DNA of 64,000 bases. Origin: Drosophila pseudoobscura. Its lineage: Eukaryota > Arthropoda > Insecta > Diptera > Drosophilidae. Under the pieces are notes generated by a model. That model had not been told where the DNA came from. It saw only the letters and a list, made by a program, of their open reading frames with translations, and did not search any database. Position 1 is the stretch's first letter. Every line of letters begins with the position of its first letter. Of this stretch, positions 9,840 to 25,329 are shown piece by piece. The stretch covers positions 17,741,001 to 17,805,000 of the forward strand of contig NC_046683.1 in assembly GCF_009870125.1 (NCBI RefSeq), in the 5' to 3' direction. The position numbers and the translations under genes were made by a program.

Positions 9840-12100
9840 GGGGTGAAGAATCGGTTTTTAATGCTCGATATACTTTTTGACGTTGTCTGCCATTTTCTTT
9901 GTCTTTCGTAATTGAGTTTCACGCAATTGTGACATGCTCACACGCACATTTTCATGAAGAGAGAGACATGAAGAGAGATGTTTAATATTGCCTAGTGGAC
10001 TAGCAAGGTCTGTTTTGAGTTTATTTATGTGACAATTCCAATTATATCTGGTCTTAATTGTGAGGCCTAAGATTCTAAGTGTGCTGGTAGATTGGATGAT
10101 TGTGTCACCGGTGAGGATTGTGGGCTTGCATTTTTTCGACATAGGAGTTGGCATTTCTCTGTAGAGAGGACTGAGCACGAGTGTATGCACCAGTCATCTA
10201 TTTGGTTAAAGACTGTTCGGATGTTAACTGTGGGACTTTTTGGTTAAGTGATATATCAGTCTCGTTTTCTGGTGCTGTGGGGGTTTAGGTATTATTGGTA
10301 GGGGAATTTAGATGGAGTTTGTTCAAGCGGAATATTGGGGAGTTCGTCTGGGTTATAGATAAAATGGATTCCAGGATCGATTTCCGTTTGGCCTCCCTGA
10401 TTACTATGTTGTTGTGGTTGTTTATGTTCCGTTTGAGTTCGTCTCTTTTGAGGAGTGTAAGTTTATTTTTCCACCAGGGGACGGTACGTGGTGTGGAAAA
10501 GGGGATATTTTGTGGGATAGAAAGGTGGGCACATTGTAGTGGTATACCACTATATATTATAGTGAATTATATATTTCCTGTAGAGATCGCAGCCAGCATT
10601 TTCGAGTTTAAAGAACGGTTTTGAGGTAAGGCTTGGGGGATATGGGTTTGCTCATTTGGTGGGGTAAGGAGATACGGAGGTTACAGGTTTTGAAAGACTC
10701 GTTTTCGAGGACCTTTGAGTACGATTTTCGTCAAAGTCTGTGCTGAGTGGAATTTGGGTATGGGTATGGAAGGTGGAGTTGCGTATGAAACGGGCTATGC
10801 CGTAAAATGCATTGGCGAAGTTATTCTTGCAATATAGGGTAAATTTAGAAGGGATTGCAAGTGAGTTGGGGTTAGATGTGGTAGAATAATTAGTTTGCTC
10901 AATACTAGAGCTTAGTATTCTTTATTAATATGGTTTGGTATTTAAAGTTCTTTTTCGCTGTTAGTTTAGTTTGTTAGTGAATTATTAGATAATAAAGCTA
11001 GGTTTGCATTGAGAGTTTTAGTTTTTTTGATTTTATCCTTAGCCTTGAGGTGTTTGGTGACCAGGTTATGTTTTTCTTTGTCCTTAGAGCGGCTTCCGAG
11101 TTTCCGTTCTGATTCTAGGATATTTTTGTGGTGGTTTCGGTAGTCTTAACAGATCCTGTGGTGTCTGTGTCCATATCCATTTCTTCTTGGGAGCTTTGGT
11201 CGTGATGTTGGGATGGTGTTTTTACAAAATTTTTATACAGATCCTTAGTTTGTGATTGGTCTTTTTTTTATTCATAGTATATATAGAAAAATAGGAATAT
11301 AGGAAAATATAGTGCGGATCTATTGGGTTCCCAGCCACCAGGGCATCGAAGGAAACGAAGCGGCGGACGTACTAGCTAAGGAAGGCGTCGAGCTGGAGAA
11401 TAGGAGAACCGAGAACGTGCCAGTCTCCCTTAGAACGCTGCAATGCGATCTAGAGAAGCAGGCTAGAACACAGACTGATAGCAGGTGGAGCAGTACCACC
11501 ACCTGCAGAACCTCGAAGATAATGTACAACGAACGCAACGAGAAACATAGCCACTACCTACTGCACCTACCACGACAGGACTGTAGATTGCTAGTGCGAA
11601 TACTTACAGGTCACTGTCTGGCTGCTGCACATGCAGCTAAGCTAGGCATCACCAACAGAGACAGTTGTAGGAAATGTGATGAACCTGGGGCTATCGAAAC
11701 CCTGGAACATCTCATCTGCTACTGTCCGGCTCTCGTTCGCTCGTTCATATCCTATCATTATATGTTGATGTGACGTTGGTGTATCGAATGTTAGGATAAT
11801 GAGTCCGGTTTCATGGAGTACGTCGTGTTTGTGTTTTGCCTTTTTTTAGACCCTTTTGGAGAAGTTAAATATTTTGTGTTCCATTGCTCTTACAACAAAA
11901 TCGTGGAGTTTGGTGATTTTAAGAAGTCTTGTTGCCTGATCTGTATTTTTTATACAGAATATACCTCCCGGACACAAAAAAGGCATAAAATTGTTTATTA
12001 TAAAGGGGGAGACGTTGTCGAAAGTTTTGTTATCTGTTCTATTTAATGTGATGTATTGCGGCTTTAAGAGAGAAATTTTTTTACCCACTGTGCGTGGAAT
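9840..12100 (-). mobile_element. Degenerate I-type LINE (non-LTR retrotransposon)
   Basis: Three collinear relics on the minus strand mark an I-clade LINE. At 12088-11846 an ORF1-like piece contains NVSPFIINN, a LLKITKL stretch and EHKIFNFSKRV, the pattern of I-factor ORF1. At about 10500-10330 the linker before the reverse transcriptase reads VPWWKNKLTLLKRDELKR. At 10190-9858 the reverse-transcriptase thumb reads LRILGLTIKTRYNWNCHINKLK. Stops and frameshifts separate them and the catalytic RT core is not recognisable, so the copy is dead and internally deleted. A fragment of another LINE in the opposite orientation sits inside it at about 11300-11740. The element lies between the convergent genes per and dyw. 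Exact ends are not determined. Confidence 0.7.
11300..11740 (+). mobile_element. LINE RNase H / C-terminal domain fragment
   Basis: An open frame on the plus strand encodes WVPSHQGIEGNEAADVLAKEG, a classic RNase H C-terminal motif of LINE ORF2 proteins. It is followed by a Cys-rich tail CRKCDEPGAIETLEHLICYCPAL, the CCHC-like motif that ends many I/LOA/R1-type ORF2 proteins. There is no upstream reverse transcriptase in this orientation, so it is a 5'-truncated or captured piece. It is flanked on both sides by minus-strand I-type LINE sequence, which suggests a nested insertion. Codon use is still open over about 150 codons, so it is younger than its host element. Confidence 0.75.
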
Positions 12101-12353
12101 TTCTGGTCTTTACAAGGTCCGCTCCCGCAACGGGTCTCTCTCTTTTCGGGTCTCTCAGTAGTGCAGAGCGTTAAATAACACCCGAAAGAGAGTAAGCGAA
12201 CTACCTTTTATAAGGGCTGGTAAGGGTTTGTAAGGGCTTGCTATAGTATAGAATTTCTTATATTATGTATATTTTAATATAAAATCACTTTCTTTTTTAA
12301 GTGTCCACTCTCGGAGCTATATTGGTATACATTTGTAAATCTAAGAATAAATA

Positions 12354-13296
12354 TTAAGATTTCATGGCTTTTTTTCCTGTGTGAATTATTGAGCTTTCAC
12401 TATCAAAGAACTTTTCATACGGGATGTTGTCCCAGAGGTGCTGAAGGATGGCCCTGAAGGACCGGTCGCAGGCTTCGTTGATCTTGGGCTGAATGTCCGC
12501 CGCCAGGGCATCCCACTCATCGTTCAGAACCTTCAGGGTGCTTTCGCGGAGCTCCCTGTTGTCACTGAAGAGGTTGGACAGGTTAAAGTTACCCCTGGAC
12601 ATAAAATGGACAGCGTCATGAGATAGAAAAAATTGGAGGGGCCATGGGCGTTAAGTTACTCACTCCTTGACCTTGGTGACTGTTTTAAAGTCTGTGATAT
12701 TGAGATATGTGTGTCCATCCCCATCCCCATGCCCTCGCTTTACTGGGTCGGCCACGATACGCAACTTAGCCTGCACCTGGCTCAGCTTGATGACTATATC
12801 CCCAGTGCTGACGATGGGTAGAATGAGGATCTTGCCGTTGACATCGTACTTGGCACGGACCTCCAGATCAGGCATGTAGAGCATCAGGACTAGCTTGAGT
12901 GGCTTGCTAAAGTCCTTCGTGAAACCCTTCAGGCTCTTGACCACCACCGAATTGGCCAGATTGTACAGCTTGGCATCGGTCATGAGCAAGTTGAACTGCA
13001 GCGATGCGGAGTGGCCTCCGCTCTCTACTCGCAGCGTTCCTAGGTCAATGGGCTCCAGGCTAGCCACTCCACGATCGGGTATGCCACTTTTGAAGGCCCG
13101 GAAGAAGTTCTGTGCCTGCTCCACGTAGCAGGTCTCATTCCCAAAGTGACAGCGCTCCAGGGGCCCAGCTGTGGGTAAGATCGAGTCAGACTGGCAATGG
13201 ACAGGATCAGCACTTGTTGAAAAACTCACGGAATTCATCCACCGCCAGGGTCGCGATTATGCCTGCGATGAGAACTAAAACTATAACAAACTGCAT
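12354..13296 (-). CDS. dyw: Takeout/JHBP-family secreted protein, probably daywake
   Basis: Three exons on the minus strand (13296-13230, 13168-12664, 12594-12354) give about 270 residues with consistent GT-AG junctions. The first exon encodes a signal peptide starting MQFVIVLVLIAGIIATLAV. The mature N-terminus carries the conserved Cys pair of the haemolymph juvenile hormone binding protein family (RCHFGNETC), followed by the family's alternating beta-rich region and a C-terminal helix segment with ACDRSFRAILQHLWD. Members bind small hydrophobic ligands outside the cell. In D. melanogaster the neighbour of per, daywake (CG2650, the old '0.9-kb' or anon-3B1.2 gene), belongs to this family, so the position supports the name. 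It converges tail-to-tail on period across a 2.9-kb transposon-rich spacer. The family call is firm; the symbol rests on position. Confidence 0.88.
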
Positions 13297-13299
13297 TTT

Positions 13300-15105
13300 T
13301 TTCTCCGTCTTCCGTAATCCGTTTTCGTCGAGCGGCAATTGACAAACTTGAGCCAAATGCCGATGCCGGGCCTATTTATGCATCCTCTGGGCCTGCCTGA
13401 GAGTCAGCTCAAGCGCGATTCTGGGTACAGCTCGGTTTAATTGCTCGCCGATACCCGTATGGCACTCGCTTAATATTTAGCAGTGCGTAGCAACGAATTT
13501 AGTTTTCTTTTTAAGAGAAGATTCAGTCTTTTATCAATTATATCCATTACTATTTGAAAATATCAACAAAAGATATTTGTTTTATCAAGCAGCGAAATCA
13601 TAGCAAGTCCCTCAATATGTACATACTCGTACATAGTACATAAATATGTAAGTACATATACATATGTGAAAATGAAATTATACTGACGAACGACTTGGTT
13701 GCAATGGACCCGCGATAAAACGAGTTTTATCCACTCTCCCATCCGCTGTCTGGACACGCATTGACATTTTTGTATTAGTTCAAATTAGAAATTCACTTGT
13801 ACTAGTAAAGGCAAATCTAAATGCTGTAGACCCTGGTATTTGCGTAACTTAAATATAAACAAATTCTAAGTGCTGATTGCGTTAGTCGCGAGTGGCGATT
13901 AACTAGACGAAACCCTACAGCACCAAATCGAAACCATTTTCATAGCCAGAACTATCAAAGGATTCACTTACAAGCTCCAATAGAATCCAAACAGTTCACT
14001 TATAAGGTCTTCATACTGTGGTACAGTTTACCAATGTAATACTTGTATCTTTAATATATGTACTTATATCTTTAATATCCTTAAAACGGCTGTACCATTC
14101 CTCATAGACCCATTAATAACGGGACAAAGTCGGTGCAGTTCCGCTTGCAGCTTGGGCTAGCAGTATTATTTCTCCGTTTTATCCACTGATGTAAAATTTT
14201 TTTCAGTATGCTACCACAAAATCGAGACTAATGTACACTTTTTCTGACATGCAGGCGTTATATATAATCTAAATAATATTATAATCAATTATATAAAATT
14301 CACTATACTTTTCATTGTATACCAATGTTTTTGATAATAAATAAATGTTAAATTGTCTTGTAAAATGTCTTGATTTGATAGGTGTACCTGGAACACAAAC
14401 GGTTTGCAGATTGTTTTCAGAATCATCGTATGCTTGGCTCCCCGAGAGGTTTTACCATCATCGTTGGGGACACGAATATCACAAATAGTCTCCCAGATAT
14501 TGTAATACAAGCGAAAAGGCTGACGACAGCGATTCGTATAGAGGGAGGTTAGTAAGGCTTTCTTCGACAAATACGTGTGCAATCCTAGGGAAGGAGATGA
14601 GGCAGTATCGATTCAAATAGCTAAAAAATCTAGTTCCGGCTTTGGCGATCACTCAGACAGTGTGTGTAGGTTGACTTTGGCTCAACCAATTGACGGAGCA
14701 TGTCAAGCTCTAGGTCAGCGGGGTGACTGTTGAATTAAACTCTTGATCTCTTGCCACGTCAGAACGATGACGATGATTCTACTCTAGCTAGTGTAGATTT
14801 ACTCTATGCAATGTCTACTCGTAGACATTCGAATTGTCGGGAGACAGTGGCTTATGATTTGCGTTGCAAACGGGTCCGATTGATTAATCACTTTTGGATC
14901 CGTTTAATCACCCAATTCGGCTCGAAGTGTATCCGTTAAGTGTGTTATCGCCTTGCTCCAAGACGCGGCTAATTAGCGAGTAATGAACACAGTTCTAAGT
15001 CGTTTAAAAAGGTAAACAACTTTATTTACATTTATTGAACATGAACCAAGGGGTGCGAGCGGCGAAAAGGTGAGCGGCTTAGGTTGTGCAGCAGGCGACA
15101 AATGA
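13300..15105. other. Intergenic DNA between dyw and paraplegin
   Basis: No supported gene. An open frame of 97 codons on the minus strand (14582-14289) has some ordinary composition but I recognise no domain and see no splice partners. Otherwise the stretch is AT-rich with short TACATA/CATATG repeats near 13620-13665. The dyw promoter should lie just above 13296. Confidence 0.4.
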
Positions 15106-15109
15106 CTGC

Positions 15110-17979
<2,870 letters not shown>

Positions 17980-18721
17980 CGTTCCCAGAAGTTTTTCCCC
18001 TCTTGTGCACCTCCTGGCACACGAATACGTAACTTGATGTTATTTTCTTGAAATTACATGCAATGACTCGCAGGGTTGCCAGATCGCCGCAAAACGGTGA
18101 CAGCAATGTCAGCTGTGCTGGTATTTTAATATACAGTTATTAATTCAGGCACTAGTGCCTGTATTGCACTTCACTTTAGGCTAAGGCCAGATGTAAAAAC
18201 CTTACAAGAAAAGTAGGCAGTGAGAACGAGAGAAATTTATGCTATCGTTTGGATTTTCAGTCGATCTGGTGGTAGCGAAGCTGAGATTGTCGATTGTTAG
18301 ACTTTGCAGATATATGTAAGTTTGCTAATGGCTGTATAATGGTCGAATTTCATTATTGTTCAATACCGGTATGGTATGAAACACAAACACAACGATAAAT
18401 TTTTGTTAGTTCTAGTGGTTTGTTGTTGCCTCCAATTCGATAACAATGTCAGTCCATAACATTGGCACAATCGAGATTTTGATAGTTGAGCTTTCAAACA
18501 AAAAAAAAAGGTTGCTTTTTATTAAAAAAAATTTGTTTGATAAATCTTGGCCGGTTTAATAAGTAAACAATTAAAAGCGCCTATTTTTTAAATAAAAAAT
18601 AATAATAATAGTGCTATACAAATATTACTTCGTACTACGTAATAATAATGTCACTGTATTGAGTAGCTAAATTTCTTAAATGTTTTCACTGTTCTTTAAA
18701 TGGCATTTGATCGCACTGCTC
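17980..18721. other. Spacer between crossveinless-like gene and paraplegin
   Basis: This holds the presumed paraplegin promoter just above 17979 and the 3' flank of the next minus-strand gene. A 16-bp perfect palindrome (CAGGCACTAGTGCCTG) lies at 18146-18161. The part from 18480 to 18660 is A/T-rich with homopolymer runs. No gene seen. Confidence 0.45.
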
Positions 18722-20130
18722 TCAATAATTATTATTTACTGATCCATCGAAAGGACCCATATTGTCGCCAAAGTCCTGCATCTCCTCCTCAATGTTTTCA
18801 TCGAAATCATCGCCCAAATCCTTAGATTCGGGACAGTTTCGACAGCGACTCTCGTTAACACCGTAGTTAATACATGTCGATCCCACGCACTCACAGCAGC
18901 CGTCGTGGAACCATCTAATTTGTTAGATTTCAATTAAATACTGTCTATTCGTTATATGCATTATATTCACCTGGTACTGCTGGCACCGGTGCTCTGACAA
19001 CTCTTTCGACACTTATTCCAGGAAACGCACTGGTCCAGATATATTACCGTGCAATTAACTGTAACTATATTGTCTCGCTCCTGTATTGCTTCATCCAAAT
19101 TTTTATCATTTGTTCCTTAAATACAAGAGACTCGGTTAAACACAAAGTAATAATACCAATTGCTTTGAGAATTACATACTTAAATAATAATGGCCATCCT
19201 TTTCGAGTTTGGGACCCTTCAAGTACTTGTCAAAATCCACTTGAAACGTGAACACATTCCAATTGTAGCCGAAAGTATCACTGTCATCCGGATTTGTGAT
19301 CAATACGTTGAACAGCTCCGGCACACCATCGAAATCTTCGACATGAGATTTCTTTGACAGCGAATTGCGCGTGTCATTCGGCTTCGGACAGAGCTCTGTA
19401 AATTTAAATACCAATAAAACATACAAATAGAAAATGGGCAAATAGACAACTGCATGCTTTTTAAAAAAAAGATATTCTATCACGTGCTATGAGATTGGTC
19501 TTTTCTAACTGACTGGTGCTTGGCAAAGTCGAATGTCATAACACCATTACTAATAGGTTGCTGATCATCTGTTCTCCAGACGCAGCGACCTGCGTCTGCC
19601 AATGTAAACGCCTATTCCGGGTCGTTGCGTCTATTTCGATATCGATACCAAACGCGCTGCAGTGTAAAAGGGCTATAAGAGTGGTCGGGAAACTGCTAAT
19701 CGCTAGCTCAAGCCCGCTATCGATACCTGGTTGGCACATCGCTCACACACACTCGCACATGCACGAACACTACACAGTTGAAGGCAACAAAAACAATGCG
19801 AGCCAAAGGCTGTCGCCCGATTGTCATCACCACATATTTTTATCTCGTTAGACCTCTGCCCAACCCCACCCTCAGTGTGGAAGGCCAACGCCAGCCGCAT
19901 TACTTACCTACACAGCTGCAGCACTCCTCGTAGTACTTCTTCCCCAGACACTTGAGACACTCTTTGCAGCAGGAGCAGTTCTTGAGCTCGCATTTGCAGC
20001 TCTGCGTCAGCATGCACTTGGATACGATGGATGCGCAGACGACTTCATTGCACGACTCCACATGGCCATAGAAGCACACGAGTCCCAGCAGCAGAAATGA
20101 GCCAACTGTGAGCGAGCGCCAAATATCCAT
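18722..20130 (-). CDS. cv: Twisted gastrulation-family BMP-binding protein, probably crossveinless
   Basis: Four exons (20130-19908, 19395-19180, 19115-18971, 18914-18722) give about 258 residues. The protein starts MDIW with a signal peptide of about 25 residues, then a Cys-dense N-terminal domain (CNEVVCASIVSKC..CSCCKECLKC) typical of Tsg proteins, and a second Cys-rich domain with VNCTVIYLDQC..CRKSCQSTGASS and a WFHDGCCECVG stretch, ending in an acidic tail. Tsg-family proteins are extracellular and with Sog/Chordin modulate BMP (Dpp/Gbb) signalling. Drosophila has tsg, crossveinless (tsg2) and shrew. I prefer crossveinless because of the neighbouring genes, which I recall from the same melanogaster X region. 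An upstream in-frame Met (20208) exists, but MDIW directly precedes the hydrophobic signal core. Confidence 0.85.
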
Positions 20131-21484
20131 AATGTTAGATGTTGTGGAGGATTTCATATGATTGCACACGGTGGACAAGGAGATGGCAGGGGAAACAGAG
20201 AGACACAACAGCAGTGGACGGTAGTTGGGGAGACTTTGACTGATATATTTATACTATATAGTGAATAATAGATGGAAATGCGATCTGTTTTTTTCTGTTT
20301 CACACGTATGTACATATGTATGTAAATATATAAATATGTATCTTTATGTATGTATGGACCAGCTGCGCTTGTGTGATTGCAATTACAAAAAATTACAGTT
20401 GGGGAAAACACACACAAACACACCGACAAACTATTTGTTAACAACACATGTAATTGCACGGCATCATTCGCTTAAGATACTTTCAGTTTGGATTATTTAA
20501 ATATGTATTTATATGTTGGATCAGACTCAGTCTACGAATATATTTCATAAATCATTGGACAAGCGCGTAACAACAGCAACAAGAAACGACTCCACAACGT
20601 ACACTAAGAAGACAATAACTATCGAGCGACAGATCAGATTCGAGAGATCCGCAGCGGCAACGTAACGGCAGAGGCGACAACGAGACAGAGACGTCGGCGT
20701 CAGCTAGCTTGTTTTTATTATTGGCGCGACCCGCAACGATACAACTAGATACAAATACGAATACGCGAATTGAGCGCACACACAGAATCAAACCCACCAC
20801 ACACGCAACTCAGACTGGGGCTTAGAAACGTAAACACGTTACGAAGCGTTGATGATGCTGACGCCGGCGCTGCTGGCTTTGATTGTTGACAATTCTGGCT
20901 CTGGCTGCCAGCGAGGGGAGGGGGCGGCTCGGAACGGATCGGATCGGGACACAGAGTCAGGCGCACGCGTACGTTAGCTGAATGATCAGCTACCAACAAC
21001 AATTATCAATACACACACATGTCCATACGTATGCATGTGGATCAAATGACTTAGAGATGAGCAATATTATCCAAAAATTAAACCTGATAAAATTGCTGTT
21101 CTTTCATATAAAAGAGACGACCTTACAATTTATTTGTTAGACAATGAAGCTGCAACCCCACTCAAAAATAGAAGACCATCTGTAAATCACAAACTATTGC
21201 TGGAAATAAAACATAGGTCCCTCCTGTATTTTTGTCTACGAAATGACACCAGTATGAGAAATTTATCTTAATCAGTTCATACCTATGTTGATCAAATATT
21301 TTTATTTGGGTTATTTTTAATTCGAAAAAAAACATAGCTCTCCTCTCTAATACTGAATTGCACTATCGAGTACCGATACTTTAAGACTCCGGTACTCGAA
21401 CCTCAGCGGTCTGGCAGCGCCATCGGAACAACAATAACAAAAATACAGAACAAACTGAAATATGCAAAATTAGACATTTTAAAA
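20131..21484. other. Divergent intergenic region, crossveinless-like gene and PGAP1
   Basis: Both flanking genes point away from this 1.35 kb, so it should contain both promoters. It has short TATGTA/ACATAT runs at 20305-20350 and a GC-richer, CAA/CGA-rich tract at 20560-20950 that resembles a fly 5' UTR or promoter but has no convincing frame. The string GCACTATCGAGTACCGATAC near 21360 resembles weak DRE-like promoter motifs shortly before the PGAP1 start. Confidence 0.35.
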
Positions 21485-24400
21485 ATGTTTATGTTTCGGA
21501 ACTGTGCCGTTCTCCTGGTGATTGGTTCCATCTGTTGTTTCATATATGGGATCATTAACCTCTATGTAGATGTGGAGCCGAATGCCTGTCGCATGACCTA
21601 TATGTTTGGGCAGCCGATGTTTTCAGTAAGTTATCAGAATGAGATTAGCACACTCAACACACTATATATTTATTGCTTATACAGCGAGTCCAAATAAAAA
21701 ACGGCGAGCTGTATCCCAATTACAGACTTTTCTACTACTACGAAGGACTAAGGGACTCGGTGGAACCACATGCAAAGGAGATGACCGGAGCTCCGGTTAT
21801 TTTTGTGCCAGGCAATGGCGGCTCCTACAAGCAAGTTAGATCGTTGGCCTCCGTCGCCCTTCGCAAGGCTCTGACTAACGATGCCGGCATTCATTTAGAC
21901 TACTACACCATCGACTACGATGAAGAGCTGTCGGCCCTCTATGGCGGCTACTTGTTTCATCAGCAACGTTATCTTAAGCTCTGCATCCGCACAATCCTGT
22001 CCCTCTATAAAGGGCGCAGCGAGGAGCCGTCCATTGTGCTCATCGGGCACTCAATGGGCGGTAAGCTGGCGCACTCGGTTCTCACAGACTTAAGCATAGG
22101 ACAGCACATAAATACGATTATCAGTATTTCCACGCCCCTTGACCGGCCCGTGCTAAATTTGGATGCTGAGCTGGACGCTTTTTACGCACAGACAGATAGT
22201 GCCCTGAGCAGGACTCGAACAGTCACTCTACCAACGACCCGGACCAATGTATGCAACAGCTTGCACCAGAACCCACCAAGTGTCCAAAATATGGCTCTGA
22301 AAGAGACATCGGCAAACCTGGACAACGTTTTGCTCATCTCGACGGCTGGTGGGAATCGTGATCTCCTCGTGCGCCCGGGCCTAACAGCCTCCAAGTTCAA
22401 TGATCTTCACGCCATGGTAAATTTCTATATAATTTCAACTTTGCTTCTATCGCTATCTATTTTGTATTCCTGTTACCTTGCAGACCTCGGCCATACCCCG
22501 TGTGAGCCTAAGCTGCGATCATCTATCCGCTGTTTGGTGCTTGCAGTTCATTAAGACCATAAATAGATTCCTCTTCAGCATTGCCCGGGTGCGCGACGAT
22601 CGGTCAGTGATCTTTGGCACAGACAAACAACGCAACCTGAAGTCGGCTCTGTCTCACTTTGTGGTAGATTCTAATGCTTATAATAACTTATAATTTCTTC
22701 ATCATTTATCGCGTCTGGTTTTTCAGAAGCGGCCAAGTCGCCCGCAGAGCACTATGAGCTTTTCTGCAGCCAACAATTGGAACGAGGAGCGACGACTAGT
22801 AATCAATAAGTACTTCGCCAATGGTCTCAAGACTTCCTACTTTGACCTGATTGGCATAAAGCGCCACAAGCGCTACAAAAAGCTAGCCGTAGAGGCGCTG
22901 AATGTGGACGATATCGATTGGTTATTCGGCTGCACTGCCCTGGTCCACAAAGAGACGGGTCAAACTTACTGGTGAGCTGCCCCTCGTCCACCATGCTAAA
23001 GACCAGTCCACATGACCTCCTTTCTGGCATTTTAGCGAAAAGGTTACACCGCTCACCCATCTAGTTCAGCGGTTGCCGAACAGAGAGCGAGAGCCGCGAA
23101 GCATTGCAGTGCTGGATCTTCACAATTTGCGCAACACCTACTTAGAGTGGACTCATGTGCTGGTACGCCTACCAGCGGGCAGCGGTCACCTTGGCTACAA
23201 TCTAGACATCTACGACCCTAAAGAGCGGCACGTTGACATCCGCCTTCCGCGCTGGTACTCCTTTTCCAAGCAACTGGCCGTCAATGAAACGCTGCAGGGC
23301 ACACTCCACTATAGGCTGCGTATCAGCGAGCTCTTCGATCCGTACCAGAGCCTGAGGGTGATTGTTGAGCCCCTACAGTGCCTCAAACCACAGTACCGCG
23401 TCACGGCAAGGCTCTGTGTTCCTTGGGCGGCGGGCTTTGAGCGCTTTCAAACGTTGACGTGAGTTGGTGTAGAAATCTATTCTTTCTTGGTCAATATTCG
23501 ACTGCCTATCCACAGTTCTCCAGACGAAAAGCCTCAGCTTTATGCGAACGTACCCACCCTGCTGCCAAAGCACTACAATACGACCCTGAATCCTGTCATA
23601 ATGGACTTGTACCTGGACCCCATTTGCCGCTATCGTATAAGGTAAACAAACTTTAAATGATTTAAAGCAGTGTGGATTTATAATTCTCTTTCTCTTTCCC
23701 TCTTCCACGGTCTCTCGCTTCTCCTTCTTATTGACGTTTTCTGTCGCACTCTGATTCATTTTCGAACCTAAGCTATGAGTACGGCTATTCCTCAGCCCTG
23801 TCCCGACTGGTCTTGGAGTTTTCCAGCTGGCTGCCGGCTCACCTGACATGTGTGCTGCTTATTGTTTTGCGAAAGCAGGTTTCAACCTTCCATGAAGTGG
23901 GCAGCTTCAAGAGCCTAAAGCCCTACACCGGCTATCTGCAGTACACATCACTATACGTGGTCACAGGTTGTCCAAAAGAAATGATTCACATATGTCGTCC
24001 CAGAATGCAAACAAGTTTTCTGTTTTCTTGCAGCCTGTCGCCTGCTGAAGAAGCTAATACTGAGTAGCCGGGTGCTGCCCACTCCAGAGTCCTTGGACTA
24101 CAGCATCAACGTGTCGATTGTGATCCACTGCGCAGCGATTGCGTTCTCCTTGGTGGCAGCCCTGGCCACCTGGCTGGCCCTATCGCTCTACGGAAACGCA
24201 TTCTATCGCTTGGCCTTGCGTCTGACGCGCCAATCACAGCCCAGCTCCAATATACTGATCTCCATAATGACTCATCTGCCCATTACTTACGGCATCCTAA
24301 CCATTGCGACGGCAATAGGCACCTGCAGTGGTGTGGGTCTGCTGCTGGCCTTTGTTTTCTACTTTCTGATGCTGTCGAATGCCTACAAGGACTACCTGGA

Positions 24401-25091
24401 GGACTTCGTCTGGCAGAAGGCGGCTAACTTGGTTCGCGGTACGCCGAGTGAACCGGCTGCTACAGGATCTGAAGGAGATGGAGACACGCTGTCGGGCATA
24501 GATGATGGCCAGTCAGACGAAAAAAAGCAACAGCAGGAGGAGGAGCAGGAAGAAATGGCAGCGGAAAAAAAGGAAATTGATCCAGAACCCTGTGTTGGCC
24601 TTCAAAACTTTCCCTTTCACGTAACCCTATTGTTGATGCTGCTCATGCAGCTGCTGCTCACTGGCCCAAACACATTGGCCTGGGTCCGATCTCGACGGTA
24701 AGTGAAACTTCTATCGCTCACATAAGTCGTTGAAGGAATCATTTCTCCCCCTTTTCCTCGGCAGCCATGGCATCGATCTGCCCGACCCGAGCTTGCAGTC
24801 CAGCGTCGTTGTCTTGATCTCCCTAAGTTTACTGCTGCAGTTTCGGGCTCCACAGAAATGGTAACTAAAGATTGCCACTTATCGTAGCCAACACCATCTT
24901 ACACAGCCTCTCCTCTTCCCTGCCTTAGCTCTGGCTATTGGATGATGTCCATTGTCCTGTACGTGCTGTCTGGGATTGTTCTTTTGTACTGTCAGGCAGC
25001 CATATACAGACTGAACTTTGTGTTTGCTGGTGCCTTCGCCCTGCTGGCCGCCCACCAAGGTCTCTGGATTCTGTGGCGTCGCCTGAACTGA
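21485..25091 (+). CDS. PGAP1: PGAP1, GPI-inositol deacylase
   Basis: An ER membrane hydrolase that removes the acyl chain from the inositol of GPI anchors before export. Ten exons (21485-21625, 21685-22416, 22484-22663, 22727-22971, 23036-23458, 23516-23641, 23773-23966, 24034-24697, 24765-24860, 24929-25091) give about 987 residues. An N-terminal membrane anchor (CAVLLVIGSICCFIYGIINLYV) precedes the alpha/beta-hydrolase part with FVPGNGGSYKQVRSLAS, ALYGG, and the serine motif IGHSMGGK near residue 167. The C-terminal half holds several hydrophobic membrane segments broken by an acidic Gln/Glu-rich cytosolic loop (DEKKQQQEEEQEEMAAEKKE, about 24516-24575). The sequence around the serine motif fits the PGAP1/Bst1 family closely. 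CG3160 is the expected melanogaster orthologue. An AATAAA at about 25318-25323 is a likely poly(A) signal. Confidence 0.93.
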
Positions 25092-25329
25092 ACTGGTTTT
25101 AGCACGTGTCTTAATTTGTTATTTATTTGTTCATTAGTTAATACAGCTATTAAGTTAGAGCAAACAATGGCAATGCCCGAGTCGAAGTGTGCGGTTGAGT
25201 CTTACATAAACCCTCAGGCGGCCATTACAATTACAATTAAGTCGCTATTGGTCATAGCGGGAAGTCCAAACTAGTCCAAATAGGCGTTACTCGATTTGCC
25301 GAACGCACATTGCTTTCAATAAATTTTTT

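Noticed and set aside
14289-14582. 97-codon minus-strand open frame with protein-like composition
   Set aside because: I recognise no family and found no adjoining exons; kept only as a note in the intergenic entry.
18146-18161. Perfect 16-bp palindrome CAGGCACTAGTGCCTG
   Set aside because: Isolated and short; no repeat, restriction or regulatory context makes it more than a chance site.
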